Below are positions 17,937 through 26,436 of a stretch of DNA of 64,000 nt, piece by piece. Position 1 is the stretch's first letter. Every line of letters starts with the position of its first letter. Below the pieces are notes generated by a model. It saw only the letters and a list, made by a program, of their open reading frames with translations. It searched no databases and was not told the DNA's origin. A program made the position numbers and the translations under genes. This DNA is from Lyngbya sp. CCAP 1446/10 (lineage in GTDB: Bacteria; Cyanobacteriota; Cyanobacteriia; Cyanobacteriales; Microcoleaceae): assembly GCF_026130175.1 (NCBI RefSeq), contig NZ_JAIGNI010000033.1:1-64000 (forward strand). The letters are read 5' to 3'.

Positions 17937-20506
17937 AAAAACCTGTGATTGTGTGTATTGATGACGAACCTGATGTTTTGAACAGTTTAAAGATTGAACT
18001 GAAAAAGGCGATCGGCGATCAGTGTATTATTGAAACGGCTGAAGGAGGGGAAGATGCTTTAGAGTTGCTGGCAGATTTGCAGGCAGATGAATACGAGATT
18101 GCTTTGGTGCTTTCCGATTATATCATGCCGGATATTAAAGGGGATGAACTGCTCAGAAGAATTCACGAAAGCTCGCCGGATACGCTGACGATTATGCTGA
18201 CGGGGCAAGCAGATTTGGAAGCTCTGAGCAATGCTATCAAGTATGCTAAATTGTACCGTTATATCCCTAAACCTTGGCAAAATGAAGACTTAAAATTAAC
18301 TGTGGTAGAAGCAATTCACAGTTACTTGCAAGACCAAAAGTTAACAGATGAAATCCTGAAGAGGCAAGAGGTAAACGAGGAGTTGAAGCTAGCAAATGTG
18401 GCTCTGTCGGCGAGTGAAAGCCGCCTGAAGCAATTTTTAGCAGCTTTGCCAGTGGGGGTATCTGTTTACAATCCCGACGGCTCGATCGCCTATTTCAACC
18501 AGACAGCGCGCGATTTGCTGGGTGCAGACACGATCCCGGAAAGCACAGCGGAACAATTAGCTGCAACTTATCAACTGTATGTTGCCAATACTGATCAGCT
18601 TTACCCGCCGGATAATCTGCCAATTTTGCGTGCACTGAAAGGAGATTTTGTCAAGGTTGACGATGTAGAAATCCGTCAAGATGACAAAATAATTGCGATC
18701 GAGATCAATACTACGCCGATTTTTGACGAGAGCGGAAATATTGTTTATGCGATCGCAGCTTTTCAAGATATTAGCGATCGCAAACAAGCCGAAAAAATAC
18801 TAGCAGATTACCAGCACACCTTAGAAACCCAAATTGACGAACGTACAGAACAACTGCAACAATCCGCCTTAGCTGCTGAATCTGCAAACAAAGCTAAAAG
18901 CACGTTTCTGGCAAATATGAGCCACGAGTTGCGGACTCCTCTCAATTCCATACTGGGGTTTGCACAAATCATGGAAGGCAGCCCCAATCTTACTGTCGAA
19001 AACAGAGAAAATCTGAGAATAATTCGCCGCAGTGGCGAACACTTGCTCACCCTGATCAATGAAGTCTTAGACTTGTCAAAAATCGAAGCTGGGCGGATGA
19101 TTGTCGATCCGAAAAACTTCGATCTCTACCATTTGCTGGACGACTTGCAAGATATGTTTTTATTGCGGGCAAAAAATCAAGAATTGCAGTTGCTTTTCCA
19201 GCGTGAGGATGACGTTCCCCAGTACGTGCGAACCGATGATGTTAAACTGCGGCAAGTGCTGATCAATCTCCTCAGTAATGCGATTAAATTTACGCAGACA
19301 GGCACGATTATATTAAGAGTTGTAAAATTAAAGAGTTCGGAAATTGTTGATTTACTGGCGAATCCAACAGTGTGTTTTGATACCACAAAAAGTATTAGGG
19401 ACTTTGCGATCGATAGAGGTGATTCTGCAACTATTGAATTGAGAGAAGATGTTGATAATTCTGATCGGGATCTGATTGTTTTCCTTCGGATTGAAATAGA
19501 AGATACAGGAGTTGGCATTGCTCCTGAAGAATTGGGCAATGTTTTTCAGGCATTTGTGCAAACAGCTTCTGGTCAAAAAACTCAGAAAGGCACGGGTTTA
19601 GGATTGACGATCAGCCGTCAATTTGTCCGCCTGATGGGAGGAGAAATTGTGGTAGAAAGTCAACTGGAACTAGGCACTACTTTTAAAATTGAAATCCCAG
19701 TCTGTGCGGTTGGTACTGCTGATATTCCAGCCCCGGAAATTAACCGCGAAGTTGCTGGGTTGGAACCAAATCAACCGTGCTACCGGATTTTAATTGTGGA
19801 CGATCGCGAAGACAACCGCGAACTTTTAGTCAAAATGCTTTCTCCTTTGGGTTTTAAGCTGCAACAAGCTGCCAACGGCCGCGAAGCAGTAGAAATGTGG
19901 GAAAATTGGCACCCGCACTTAATTTTGATGGATGTGCGAATGCCAGTGATGGACGGCTACGAAGCTACTAAAGAAATTAAGGCCAGAATACAGCAGAGAG
20001 AGCAAGAGCAGCAAGGAAACTGGGAAATGAGTATTTCCCATCAAGAATCCCCGATTCCGAAGATTGTTGCTTTGACAGCTAGTACAATTGAAGGCAGGCG
20101 ATCGTTTGCTTTATTGGTCGGCTGCGACGATTTTGTTAGCAAACCTTTCCGCAAAAATGATATATTTGATACCCTTAACAAACATTTGGGGGTGAAGTAT
20201 CTATACTCTGACTCAACTGATTTTATCCCAACGGGCGATCGGCATCATCTATCTGATTCCACATCTAATGCTGCGCTTGCTTATTTACCCACACTGCCCG
20301 CAGAATGGATAGATAATATTAGGCAGGTAATCCGCAGTGCTGATTTTGACTTAATTGCCAGGACAATCGAAGAACTAAGGGATGCTCATCCTGAATTTGT
20401 CGAAATCCTCCAGGGTCATCTCGATAATTTTGATTACCAGAAAATTCTCAATTTAATTGCCGAGGCGGAGGAATCAGATCGTGGATATGAAGGCGGAACA
20501 AACTGA
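17933..20506 (+). CDS. Hybrid histidine kinase with N-terminal receiver (REC-PAS-HisKA-HATPase-REC)
   Basis: An 857-residue soluble protein. REC1 has acceptor D62 (LSDYIMPDIKGDE). A PAS domain at about 165-290 is close to the first PAS of the cluster's first kinase (VDDVEI, FQDISDRKQAE). H331 lies in NMSHELRTPLNS. The ATPase domain (DTGVGIAPEE, GTGLGLTIS) contains an inserted stretch of about 45 residues around 465-515. REC2 has acceptor D667 (LMDVRMPVMDGYEA). The helical tail resembles the one ending the first hybrid kinase (NFDYQKILNLI). The similarity indicates that the two hybrid kinases are paralogues. It overlaps the upstream receiver gene by 4 bp and the downstream cyclase gene by 26 bp, so the three are almost certainly one transcript. 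Confidence 0.93.
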   Translation: MKKPVIVCIDDEPDVLNSLKIELKKAIGDQCIIETAEGGEDALELLADLQADEYEIALVLSDYIMPDIKGDELLRRIHESSPDTLTIMLTGQADLEALSNAIKYAKLYRYIPKPWQNEDLKLTVVEAIHSYLQDQKLTDEILKRQEVNEELKLANVALSASESRLKQFLAALPVGVSVYNPDGSIAYFNQTARDLLGADTIPESTAEQLAATYQLYVANTDQLYPPDNLPILRALKGDFVKVDDVEIRQDDKIIAIEINTTPIFDESGNIVYAIAAFQDISDRKQAEKILADYQHTLETQIDERTEQLQQSALAAESANKAKSTFLANMSHELRTPLNSILGFAQIMEGSPNLTVENRENLRIIRRSGEHLLTLINEVLDLSKIEAGRMIVDPKNFDLYHLLDDLQDMFLLRAKNQELQLLFQREDDVPQYVRTDDVKLRQVLINLLSNAIKFTQTGTIILRVVKLKSSEIVDLLANPTVCFDTTKSIRDFAIDRGDSATIELREDVDNSDRDLIVFLRIEIEDTGVGIAPEELGNVFQAFVQTASGQKTQKGTGLGLTISRQFVRLMGGEIVVESQLELGTTFKIEIPVCAVGTADIPAPEINREVAGLEPNQPCYRILIVDDREDNRELLVKMLSPLGFKLQQAANGREAVEMWENWHPHLILMDVRMPVMDGYEATKEIKARIQQREQEQQGNWEMSISHQESPIPKIVALTASTIEGRRSFALLVGCDDFVSKPFRKNDIFDTLNKHLGVKYLYSDSTDFIPTGDRHHLSDSTSNAALAYLPTLPAEWIDNIRQVIRSADFDLIARTIEELRDAHPEFVEILQGHLDNFDYQKILNLIAEAEESDRGYEGGTN

Positions 20507-22145
20507 AAACTATCAAGCAGATATTTTAGTAGTTGACGACACGCCAGATAATCTGCGTTTGTTGATTAAAATATTGCAGAACAATGGCTATAAAGTTCGA
20601 CCTGTTACTAATGGTTTTTCTGCCCTAGATGCGATTCAATCGAGCGCGCCAGATTTGATTTTGCTCGATATTATGATGCCGGATTTTAACGGTTACGAAC
20701 TCTGTAAACAATTGAAATCACAACCGCAATTTAGGGGAATTCCCATCATTTTTCTGAGCGCGCTAGAAGAAGGAATAAATAAGGCACAAGCTTTTGAAGT
20801 GGGCGGAGCAGATTATATCACAAAACCTTTTCAGGTGAAAGAAGTATTGGCGCGAGTGAGCAATCAACTTACTGTGCGTTCCTTGCAAATGCAATTGCAA
20901 CAAAAAAATCAAAAGTTGACAGATCAAAATGTTCAGTTGCACCAGGAAATTGCCGAACGCCGTCAGGTTGAAATGGAAACAAGATTGCTCCTACAGGCCA
21001 CTCAAGCTATTAGCAAATCTGAGGATTTTGAGTCGGCTATAGATGTGATTTTAGGTTTAATTTGCCAAACTATTGAATGGAATCTGGGCGAAGCTTGGAT
21101 TCCTTGCAGTGACGGCGTTTTAAGATGCGCTAAAGGCAGGTATGTCAGCGACTCGATTTTTGCCCAATTCCGAGAGACAAGTTGGCAGTTAACTTTTCCT
21201 GCTGGTGTGGGACTGCCGGGGAGGATTTGGCAGTCGCATCAGTCTGAATGGATTGAGGATATTTCTATTGCACCATATCAGGTTTTTTTGCGATCGGAAA
21301 TTGCGGTGAATGTGGGATTGAAAGCAGCTTTTGGTTTGCCAATTTTGGCGGACAACCAAGTGTTAGCTATTTTGATTTTTTATCGCGAGAAAGTTCTGAA
21401 AAGCCAGCCGCGCTTGTTGGAATTGGTGAGTGCGGTTGCTACGCAGCTCGGTTCGATGATTCAGCGGAAACAAGCTGAGGCGGCGCTGAAGTTGCAGCAA
21501 GAGCAAACAGAGAAATTGCTGCTGAATATTTTACCGAAACCTATTGCTGAGCGCTTGCAAAAAGAGCAAAAGTTGATCGCGGATCATTTTGATGAGGTGA
21601 CGGTATTGTTTGCTGATTTGGTGGGTTTTACAGAGTTTTCTGCTCACAAAAGTCCGACGCAGTTGGTAGAAATTTTGAATGGGATTTTCTCGGAGTTCGA
21701 TATGTTGTCTGAGTTGCACGGGTTGGAAAAAATTAAGACGATTGGGGATGCTTATATGGTGGTTGGGGGTTTGCCGACGGCGCGGGAGGATCACTCTGAG
21801 GCGATCGCACTTTTGGCTTTGGAGATGCAGGTAGCTTTGAGAAAGTTTAATCTCAAAATTGGAGAAAGTTTTCAATTGCGGATCGGAATTCACAGCGGTT
21901 CGGTGGTGGCGGGAATTATTGGAATTAGCAAATTTAGTTATGATTTGTGGGGGGATACTGTGAATGTTGCTTCGCGGATGGAGTCGAACGGATTGCCGGG
22001 TAAAATTCAAGTGACTGCACAGACTTACGAGCGTTTGAAAGAGCAGTTTGTTTTTGAAGATCGTGGTCAAATTGCGGTTAAAGGTAAAGGAACAATGCTG
22101 ACTTACTGGTTGATTGAAGAACAAATTCATTCAGTTGACAGTTGA
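20481..22145 (+). CDS. REC-GAF class III adenylate cyclase
   Basis: A 554-residue protein. The receiver (about 12-130) has acceptor D63 (LLDIMMPDFNGYE). A coiled coil and a GAF domain (about 170-330) follow, then a class III cyclase domain (about 370-545). The metal aspartates are D379 (LFADLVGFTEFS) and D423 (IKTIGDAYM). The purine-selecting pair is Lys in EKIKTIGD and Asp in SYDLWGDTVN, the adenylate cyclase type, where guanylate cyclases have Glu/Cys. The N and R of NVASRMES are present, so catalysis is expected. The start is set at GTG 20481, 9 nt after a GGAGG. ATG 20487 is an alternative. The frame is open further upstream without a ribosome site. The last residues (SVDS) and the stop come from an STRR heptamer array. 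It is the output gene of the cluster: phosphorylation of the receiver could control cAMP synthesis. Confidence 0.93.
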   Translation: MDMKAEQTENYQADILVVDDTPDNLRLLIKILQNNGYKVRPVTNGFSALDAIQSSAPDLILLDIMMPDFNGYELCKQLKSQPQFRGIPIIFLSALEEGINKAQAFEVGGADYITKPFQVKEVLARVSNQLTVRSLQMQLQQKNQKLTDQNVQLHQEIAERRQVEMETRLLLQATQAISKSEDFESAIDVILGLICQTIEWNLGEAWIPCSDGVLRCAKGRYVSDSIFAQFRETSWQLTFPAGVGLPGRIWQSHQSEWIEDISIAPYQVFLRSEIAVNVGLKAAFGLPILADNQVLAILIFYREKVLKSQPRLLELVSAVATQLGSMIQRKQAEAALKLQQEQTEKLLLNILPKPIAERLQKEQKLIADHFDEVTVLFADLVGFTEFSAHKSPTQLVEILNGIFSEFDMLSELHGLEKIKTIGDAYMVVGGLPTAREDHSEAIALLALEMQVALRKFNLKIGESFQLRIGIHSGSVVAGIIGISKFSYDLWGDTVNVASRMESNGLPGKIQVTAQTYERLKEQFVFEDRGQIAVKGKGTMLTYWLIEEQIHSVDS

Positions 22146-22231
22146 CAGTTGATAAAAGAAGTCCTAGGATTGCAGTAATGAATAGTCTGATTTCAATTGA
22201 TCCCGATCAGGGTTCCGGCTTTAAACCAATT
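22132..22231. repeat. STRR (CAGTTGA x3) joined to a dispersed repeat
   Basis: The heptamer CAGTTGA at 22132-22152 overlaps the 3' end of the cyclase gene. It continues into a segment (22181-22231, AATAGTCTGATTT...GGTTCCGGCTTTAAACC) that matches 5222-5275 in inverted orientation. Confidence 0.75.
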
Positions 22232-22320
22232 CTTTATGATAAATGTTTTTAATTTTTTGATGTCAATTTCAATTAATATTAAAATTAGATCCAATTTGCA
22301 CTTTTAGGAGGGCTAATCCT

Positions 22321-22827
22321 TTGCAGACAGTTGAAACAAAATCGCCGACAGCATTGAAAAGAGTCCTTGTTATTTTAATATCACTGATAGCGGTAGCGGT
22401 ACTGTCGATCGCTATTTTTATCGCACTTCCCGGAGAAAAAACCATGTTTGCTGGAAAAAGACCTGCCAATATCGGCATTGTGTCAGGAAAACTCGCCGCG
22501 TGCCCTGCTTCCCCCAACTGCGTCAGCAGCTTCAGTCAAGATGCCGAACACCAAATCGAGCCTTTGGCATACACTTCGTCGCCTGCTGAGGCAATGGCTA
22601 AGCTCAAAGGGGTGATCGAGTCCTCTGCAAAAACTAAGATTATCACCGCAACTGATAATTACCTCTATGCGGAGTTCACGAGTGGTTTGATGGGGTTTGT
22701 TGATGACGTAGAATTTTTGGTAGATGATGGGGCAAAGGTGATTCATGTGCGATCGGCTTCGCGTCTGGGAGAGTCAGATTTAGGAGTCAACCGCAAAAGG
22801 ATAGAGACTCTCAGAACTCAACTTTAA
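22321..22827 (+). CDS. DUF1499 family membrane-anchored protein
   Basis: A 168-residue protein with one N-terminal transmembrane or signal-anchor segment (about 16-38, VLVILISLIAVAVLSIAIFIAL). The DUF1499 domain follows (LAACPASPNCVSSF, then YAEFTSGLMGFVDDVEFLVDD and VIHVRSASRLGESDLGVNRKRIE). The family is common in cyanobacteria and proteobacteria, and its function is not established. The start is TTG at 22321, fixed by an AGGAGG at 22306-22311 with 9-nt spacing. The last bases of the gene touch the palindromic repeat that follows. Confidence 0.9.
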   Translation: MQTVETKSPTALKRVLVILISLIAVAVLSIAIFIALPGEKTMFAGKRPANIGIVSGKLAACPASPNCVSSFSQDAEHQIEPLAYTSSPAEAMAKLKGVIESSAKTKIITATDNYLYAEFTSGLMGFVDDVEFLVDDGAKVIHVRSASRLGESDLGVNRKRIETLRTQL

Positions 22828-22992
22828 GATAGGAGGTACGGTTGAAACCGCCTCTAAACAAACGTGTTAGCCTTCTTGAACGGTAGTCCACCTCCGTGGA
22901 CTAAAGAAAATAACGTAATTTAAACCGCCCAGTCTTTAACCCGCTTGGAGTGGGTTTTGTTTGTCCAGAAGCGGTTTCAACCGCCCGGTCTT
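22826..22992. repeat. Palindromic intergenic element, family 1 (copy B)
   Basis: The left arm contains CGGTTGAAACCG and the right arm CGGTTTCAACCG, ending in CGGTCTT as in copy A. The interior has GAAAATAACGTAATTT and a CCACCTCCGTGG hairpin. It fills most of the 324-bp gap. Confidence 0.8.
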
Positions 22993-23151
22993 CTCGATCG
23001 GGTTCTGAATTGCTGAGTGCGTCAACACCGACACCGCGCTGTATTCCTATAGTATTAAACACCCTAAATTAAACACTTCAGACTTTAGGGAGAGGGAAGT
23101 TAAGCCATTAATTTCTACTATTAATTTAAGTAGAGCAACGAGGATAAAAAC

Positions 23152-24006
23152 ATGGCACTTCAAAGAATTGCAGATTTTGAACCCAATTATAAGGATGAAA
23201 TTTTTGCTGGAGACGACATCAAGGGATTTGATGTTTATGCCGGCGAATCTGACGAAAAAGTAGGTACTGTTTATGACGCTTTGGTTGATGAAACGGGTCG
23301 TTTCCGCTATCTGGTAGTTGATACCGGTATTTGGATTTTTGGTAAAAAAGTGTTGCTGCCGATCGGCTCGGCCCGCTTCGACTACGCAGCCAATCGCGTC
23401 CACGCCACAGGCCTTCGCAGCAAAGAGCAAGCAGAACTATTGCCGGCTTACAATGAATTAGAACCCGTAGATTACGATCGCGAAGAAGAAGTAAGAAGCG
23501 TTTACCGCAATCAAGGCACATCAGCAGCAATCACAGCAGCTCCTGCTAGCTACGATCGCAGCAGCTACAGCTACGATATCGATCGCCCCCTCTACGAAAC
23601 CAACGAACAGAACCACCAAAATTTCAAGCTTTATGAAGAACGCTTGATTGCCAACAAAAACCGCGCCAAAACCGGCTCCGTAGCAGTTGGTAAGCGCGTG
23701 GAAACAGAAACAGCACGAGCTTCAGTACCCATTGAAAAAGAACGAGTCGTAATCGAGCGAGTAACGCCCGTAGAAGCGGGTCGAGTAGTTTCAGTCGGTG
23801 AAGCTGATTTCCAATCAGGGGAAGTTGCACGCATGGAAGTCTACGAAGAAACGGCCGACATTCACAAAGAAGCCTTCGTGCGCGAAGAAGTCAACATCAG
23901 AAAAGAAGTTGTCCGCAGCACGGTTGAGGGCGAAGAAACCTTGCGCCGTGAAGAATTAGACATTAACACCGATGGCACTCCGGTTGTAGATAATAAAACT
24001 ATCTAA
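23152..24006 (+). CDS. PRC-barrel/DUF2382 (YsnF/AvaK-like) protein
   Basis: A 284-residue soluble acidic protein. A PRC-barrel domain spans about 20-100 (IKGFDVYAGESDEKVGTVYD, YLVVDTGIWIFGKKVLLPIG). A tyrosine/serine-rich linker follows, then a DUF2382 domain at about 155-275 (KLYEERLIANKNRAKTGSV and FVREEVNIRKEV). DUF2382 proteins (YsnF, AvaK of Anabaena akinetes) are linked to general stress and resting-cell differentiation. A molecular function is not known. GAGGATAAAAAC gives a ribosome site 8 nt before the ATG. A second DUF2382 protein is encoded immediately downstream. Confidence 0.88.
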   Translation: MALQRIADFEPNYKDEIFAGDDIKGFDVYAGESDEKVGTVYDALVDETGRFRYLVVDTGIWIFGKKVLLPIGSARFDYAANRVHATGLRSKEQAELLPAYNELEPVDYDREEEVRSVYRNQGTSAAITAAPASYDRSSYSYDIDRPLYETNEQNHQNFKLYEERLIANKNRAKTGSVAVGKRVETETARASVPIEKERVVIERVTPVEAGRVVSVGEADFQSGEVARMEVYEETADIHKEAFVREEVNIRKEVVRSTVEGEETLRREELDINTDGTPVVDNKTI

Positions 24007-24368
24007 ACCAACCGCAGCAAGTCTTGAATAGGAATTGCGCATTCATCACACAATTCTGTCACCGCAGAGGTTTGAGTTGTGCGATCGCGCAATTCCTAGA
24101 TAACGCAATACGCTTGGGTTAACAGTGTTTATTTCCCGGAGATACCCCTAAATCCCCCGGATAGTCGGGGGACTTTGATCAGATTCTTGTCCCCCCCTTT
24201 TTTAGGGGGGCTAGGGGGCATCTTTCTTAACTGAATCGTATTCCTATATAACGGCGGGTGGAGTACGAAAATTGTCGGGTTTTGGCAAATTTTATGCACT
24301 TTCCCCGCCTTTACCAATTCGCCATTACCAATTCATAATAAAAATCCATTAGCAGGAAAGTTTAAAAA
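24007..24368. other. Intergenic with GC-rich hairpin repeat
   Basis: No gene is supported. At about 24150-24221 two hairpins appear: CCCCC/GGGGG around GGATAGTC, and CCCCCC/GGGGGG around CTTTTTTA. Dispersed C-rich repeats of this type are frequent between cyanobacterial genes. The remainder is AT-rich with ACCAATT repeats before the next gene. Confidence 0.5.
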
Positions 24369-25268
24369 ATGAACGGTCAAGCATCAGCCGAAAAAATAGC
24401 AATGGCAAAATCAATTACCCATCTCAACCGAGTGCCGGAAAAAGTCAGAACTAAGCTAAAAAGTTTTACAGTCAAAGACAGCCAAGGTCACTTGGTAGGC
24501 AAAATAAAAGATGTCTATTTTGATGCTAGCGGTCAGCTAAATTTTGTGGTATCAGGGCTAGGTAGCGAAAATTATAAGATTTTTTTAGTAAGTATTAAGC
24601 TGCTAAAAAAAGTTGATTATCACCAAAAAGCGCTGTTTTTAATTATTAATTCGGAGCAAGTCGATCGGCTGCCGGTGATTTCGGCAAATGCCGAGCCTCA
24701 GTCTTGGGAAAATCCCTCAGAACAGCTTGGTGAAGTCAGCAACAGCGAGTCAACTAATCCCTCAACAGTTATGTCAAATCTCACAGATACCGATCGCCCA
24801 AATGAACATTTAGAGACAGATGAGCGCGAGGAAGACTTTGATATTGTCGATCAAGATGTAATTCGCTTGCTAGAAGAACGATTGGTGATCAATCGCAGCA
24901 AGCGTAAAGTCGGCGAAGTCATTGTCCGCAAAGAAATTGAAACTCGGATGGTACAAGTGCCTATCCAGTGGGAAAAGCTGATTGTCGAACAAGTGGGCGA
25001 TGATCCGAAGGTGTTGGCAGAAATAGATTTGGGCGAGGGACACATTACCGGTATAGACTTGACGGAGACTAAGAGCGATCGCCAGGAACCGACAGTTAAG
25101 GCGGAATATACCTCTGTGCAGAAAGCTAGCAAAATCTTAAATGCGATCGCCTCTCAACCCCGCCACGGTTGCGTCAAAGTCCGCATAGAACTCGTTCTAG
25201 AGAACAAGCAACTGGAAGAAACTTACCAAAAATGGATGACGGAAAGCCACTCAGATGACCAAAATTAA
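24369..25268 (+). CDS. DUF2382 protein with PRC-barrel-like N-terminus
   Basis: A 299-residue protein. The N-terminal part (about 28-105) has a PRC-barrel-like pattern (FTVKDSQGHLVGKIKDVYFD, QLNFVVSGLGSE). A Ser/Glu-rich linker follows. A DUF2382 domain (about 165-225) reads VIRLLEERLVINRSKRKVGE and VRKEIETRMVQVPI. The C-terminal 60 residues (KVRIELVLENKQLEETYQKW) are of unknown fold. It lies 362 bp after a related gene in the same orientation, so the two probably arose by duplication. A role in stress or envelope homeostasis is inferred from the family only. Confidence 0.82.
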   Translation: MNGQASAEKIAMAKSITHLNRVPEKVRTKLKSFTVKDSQGHLVGKIKDVYFDASGQLNFVVSGLGSENYKIFLVSIKLLKKVDYHQKALFLIINSEQVDRLPVISANAEPQSWENPSEQLGEVSNSESTNPSTVMSNLTDTDRPNEHLETDEREEDFDIVDQDVIRLLEERLVINRSKRKVGEVIVRKEIETRMVQVPIQWEKLIVEQVGDDPKVLAEIDLGEGHITGIDLTETKSDRQEPTVKAEYTSVQKASKILNAIASQPRHGCVKVRIELVLENKQLEETYQKWMTESHSDDQN

Positions 25269-25284
25269 CAATCACATTAGTTTG

Positions 25285-25334
25285 TAGTGAGGACTAAAGT
25301 CCTGAGATATTTATGAGGAGTTTAGTCCTCACTA
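25285..25334. repeat. Short palindromic repeat, family 3 (copy 1)
   Basis: A perfect 14-bp inverted repeat TAGTGAGGACTAAA/TTTAGTCCTCACTA with a 22-bp loop. Related hairpins lie at 39130-39185 and 41180-41239. It could end the DUF2382 transcript, but it lacks a T-tract. Confidence 0.75.
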
Positions 25335-25427
25335 TAAACATCTTGAAATTTTGAGCGATCGACACATCGACAAATATGTACCAAATTGCAGTAAAATTGT
25401 GGTGGTCAAATTTAGAAGTATTTGAAA

Positions 25428-25913
25428 ATGCCCAGCACCATCTCCGACATTAAAGTAAAAACGATCGCAGGCGCAGACAAGCAGCTAGGAGAGTACGCTG
25501 GCCAGGTACTCTTGATAGTTAACGTAGCTTCCAAATGCGGCTATACACCTCAATACAAAGGACTCGAAGAATTGAGCCAGAAGTACAGCGCTGCGGGACT
25601 CAGCGTTTTAGGATTTCCCTGCAACGACTTCGGAGGTCAAGAACCAGGAAGTAACGCAGAAATCGTCAATTTCTGTACTACAAAATACGGTGTCAGCTTT
25701 GAATTATTTGACAAAGTACACGCTAAAGGCAGTCAGCAGCACCCGCTGTACGCTAAGCTGACGAGTGCAGTCGATCCCAAGGGTGAGGTTTCCTGGAATT
25801 TTGAAAAATTCTTAGTTAGCAAACAGGGTGAAGTAGTTGCCAGATTCGGCAGCAGCGTGGGCCCAGATTCGGCAGAATTGATCGCTGCGATTGACAAAGA
25901 ATTGGCAAAATAA
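25428..25913 (+). CDS. Thiol (glutathione/thioredoxin-dependent) peroxidase
   Basis: A 161-residue GPx-fold peroxidase that reduces hydrogen and lipid peroxides in the cytosol. Peroxidatic C37 sits in NVASKCGYTPQY. The catalytic partners are Q71 in GFPCNDFGGQEPG and W123/N124 in SWNFEKFLV. The enzyme uses Cys rather than Sec. C83 in NFCTTKYG is at the resolving-cysteine position of thioredoxin-linked GPx, which suggests thioredoxin as donor. The start is ATG at 25428. A TTG six bases upstream is open but has no better ribosome site. It is followed directly by an AAGAAGG repeat tract. Confidence 0.95.
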   Translation: MPSTISDIKVKTIAGADKQLGEYAGQVLLIVNVASKCGYTPQYKGLEELSQKYSAAGLSVLGFPCNDFGGQEPGSNAEIVNFCTTKYGVSFELFDKVHAKGSQQHPLYAKLTSAVDPKGEVSWNFEKFLVSKQGEVVARFGSSVGPDSAELIAAIDKELAK

Positions 25914-25917
25914 GAAA

Positions 25918-25964
25918 TAAGAAGGAAGAAGGAAGAAGGAAGGAAGAAGGAAGAAGGAAGAAGG
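25918..25964. repeat. Purine heptamer repeat (AAGAAGG)
   Basis: Six copies of AAGAAGG are interrupted once by AAGG, starting 5 bp after the peroxidase stop. Such a purine tract is prone to slippage or triplex formation. Confidence 0.85.
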
Positions 25965-26158
25965 GTGTACACTACGCACCGATTGACTTTTACCCCCCAT
26001 CGCTTCGGCATCGCTTGACTTTTTCGGTGCGAAATTCGCACTCTACAAGATTAGCCGATGCTATAAGATGGCACCTACTTCTCTTCACCATTGTTGACAA
26101 GCAATCAGCAATTAACAAATACCGATGATTAGATTTAATTGGAGAATGGTTTAATTTA

Positions 26159-26272
26159 ATGGAAAATACATCGGGATTAGATTTAGCTGTGGGTTTATTG
26201 GCGTTCGCGATTCTGGGAGGCGGGCTAGCAATGCTATTTGTAGGTATGGCATCGTTCCCTAATGACAAATAA
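26159..26272 (+). CDS. 37-residue single-pass membrane peptide
   Basis: The product is 37 residues, with one hydrophobic helix at about 9-30 (AVGLLAFAILGGGLAMLFVG) between acidic N-terminal (MENTSGLD) and short polar C-terminal (SFPNDK) ends. The size and topology resemble the small subunits of photosystems, cytochrome b6f or NDH-1. I could not match it to PsbX, PetG/L/M/N, PsaI/M/X, PsbJ/K/Y/Z or the NDH small subunits from memory. A GGAGAATGG lies about 10 nt upstream of the ATG. Not assigned. Confidence 0.6.
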   Translation: MENTSGLDLAVGLLAFAILGGGLAMLFVGMASFPNDK

Positions 26273-26436
26273 TCATAATTTAGCTAATGTCCTCACTAAG
26301 CTGTTGCACATTTAAATTATATATTCGGGGCGATGCTCAGAGCAACGTACCACAAGAGTTTGATTGTTTTTTGACATATAATTTAAATGCAGAATAGCTT
26401 AACAGCATTCAATTTTAACACTCGCAATTGACAATC

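Noticed and set aside
21531-22130. 199-codon antisense frame opposite the cyclase domain
   Set aside because: The sense strand encodes an intact cyclase; the antisense frame shows no domain.
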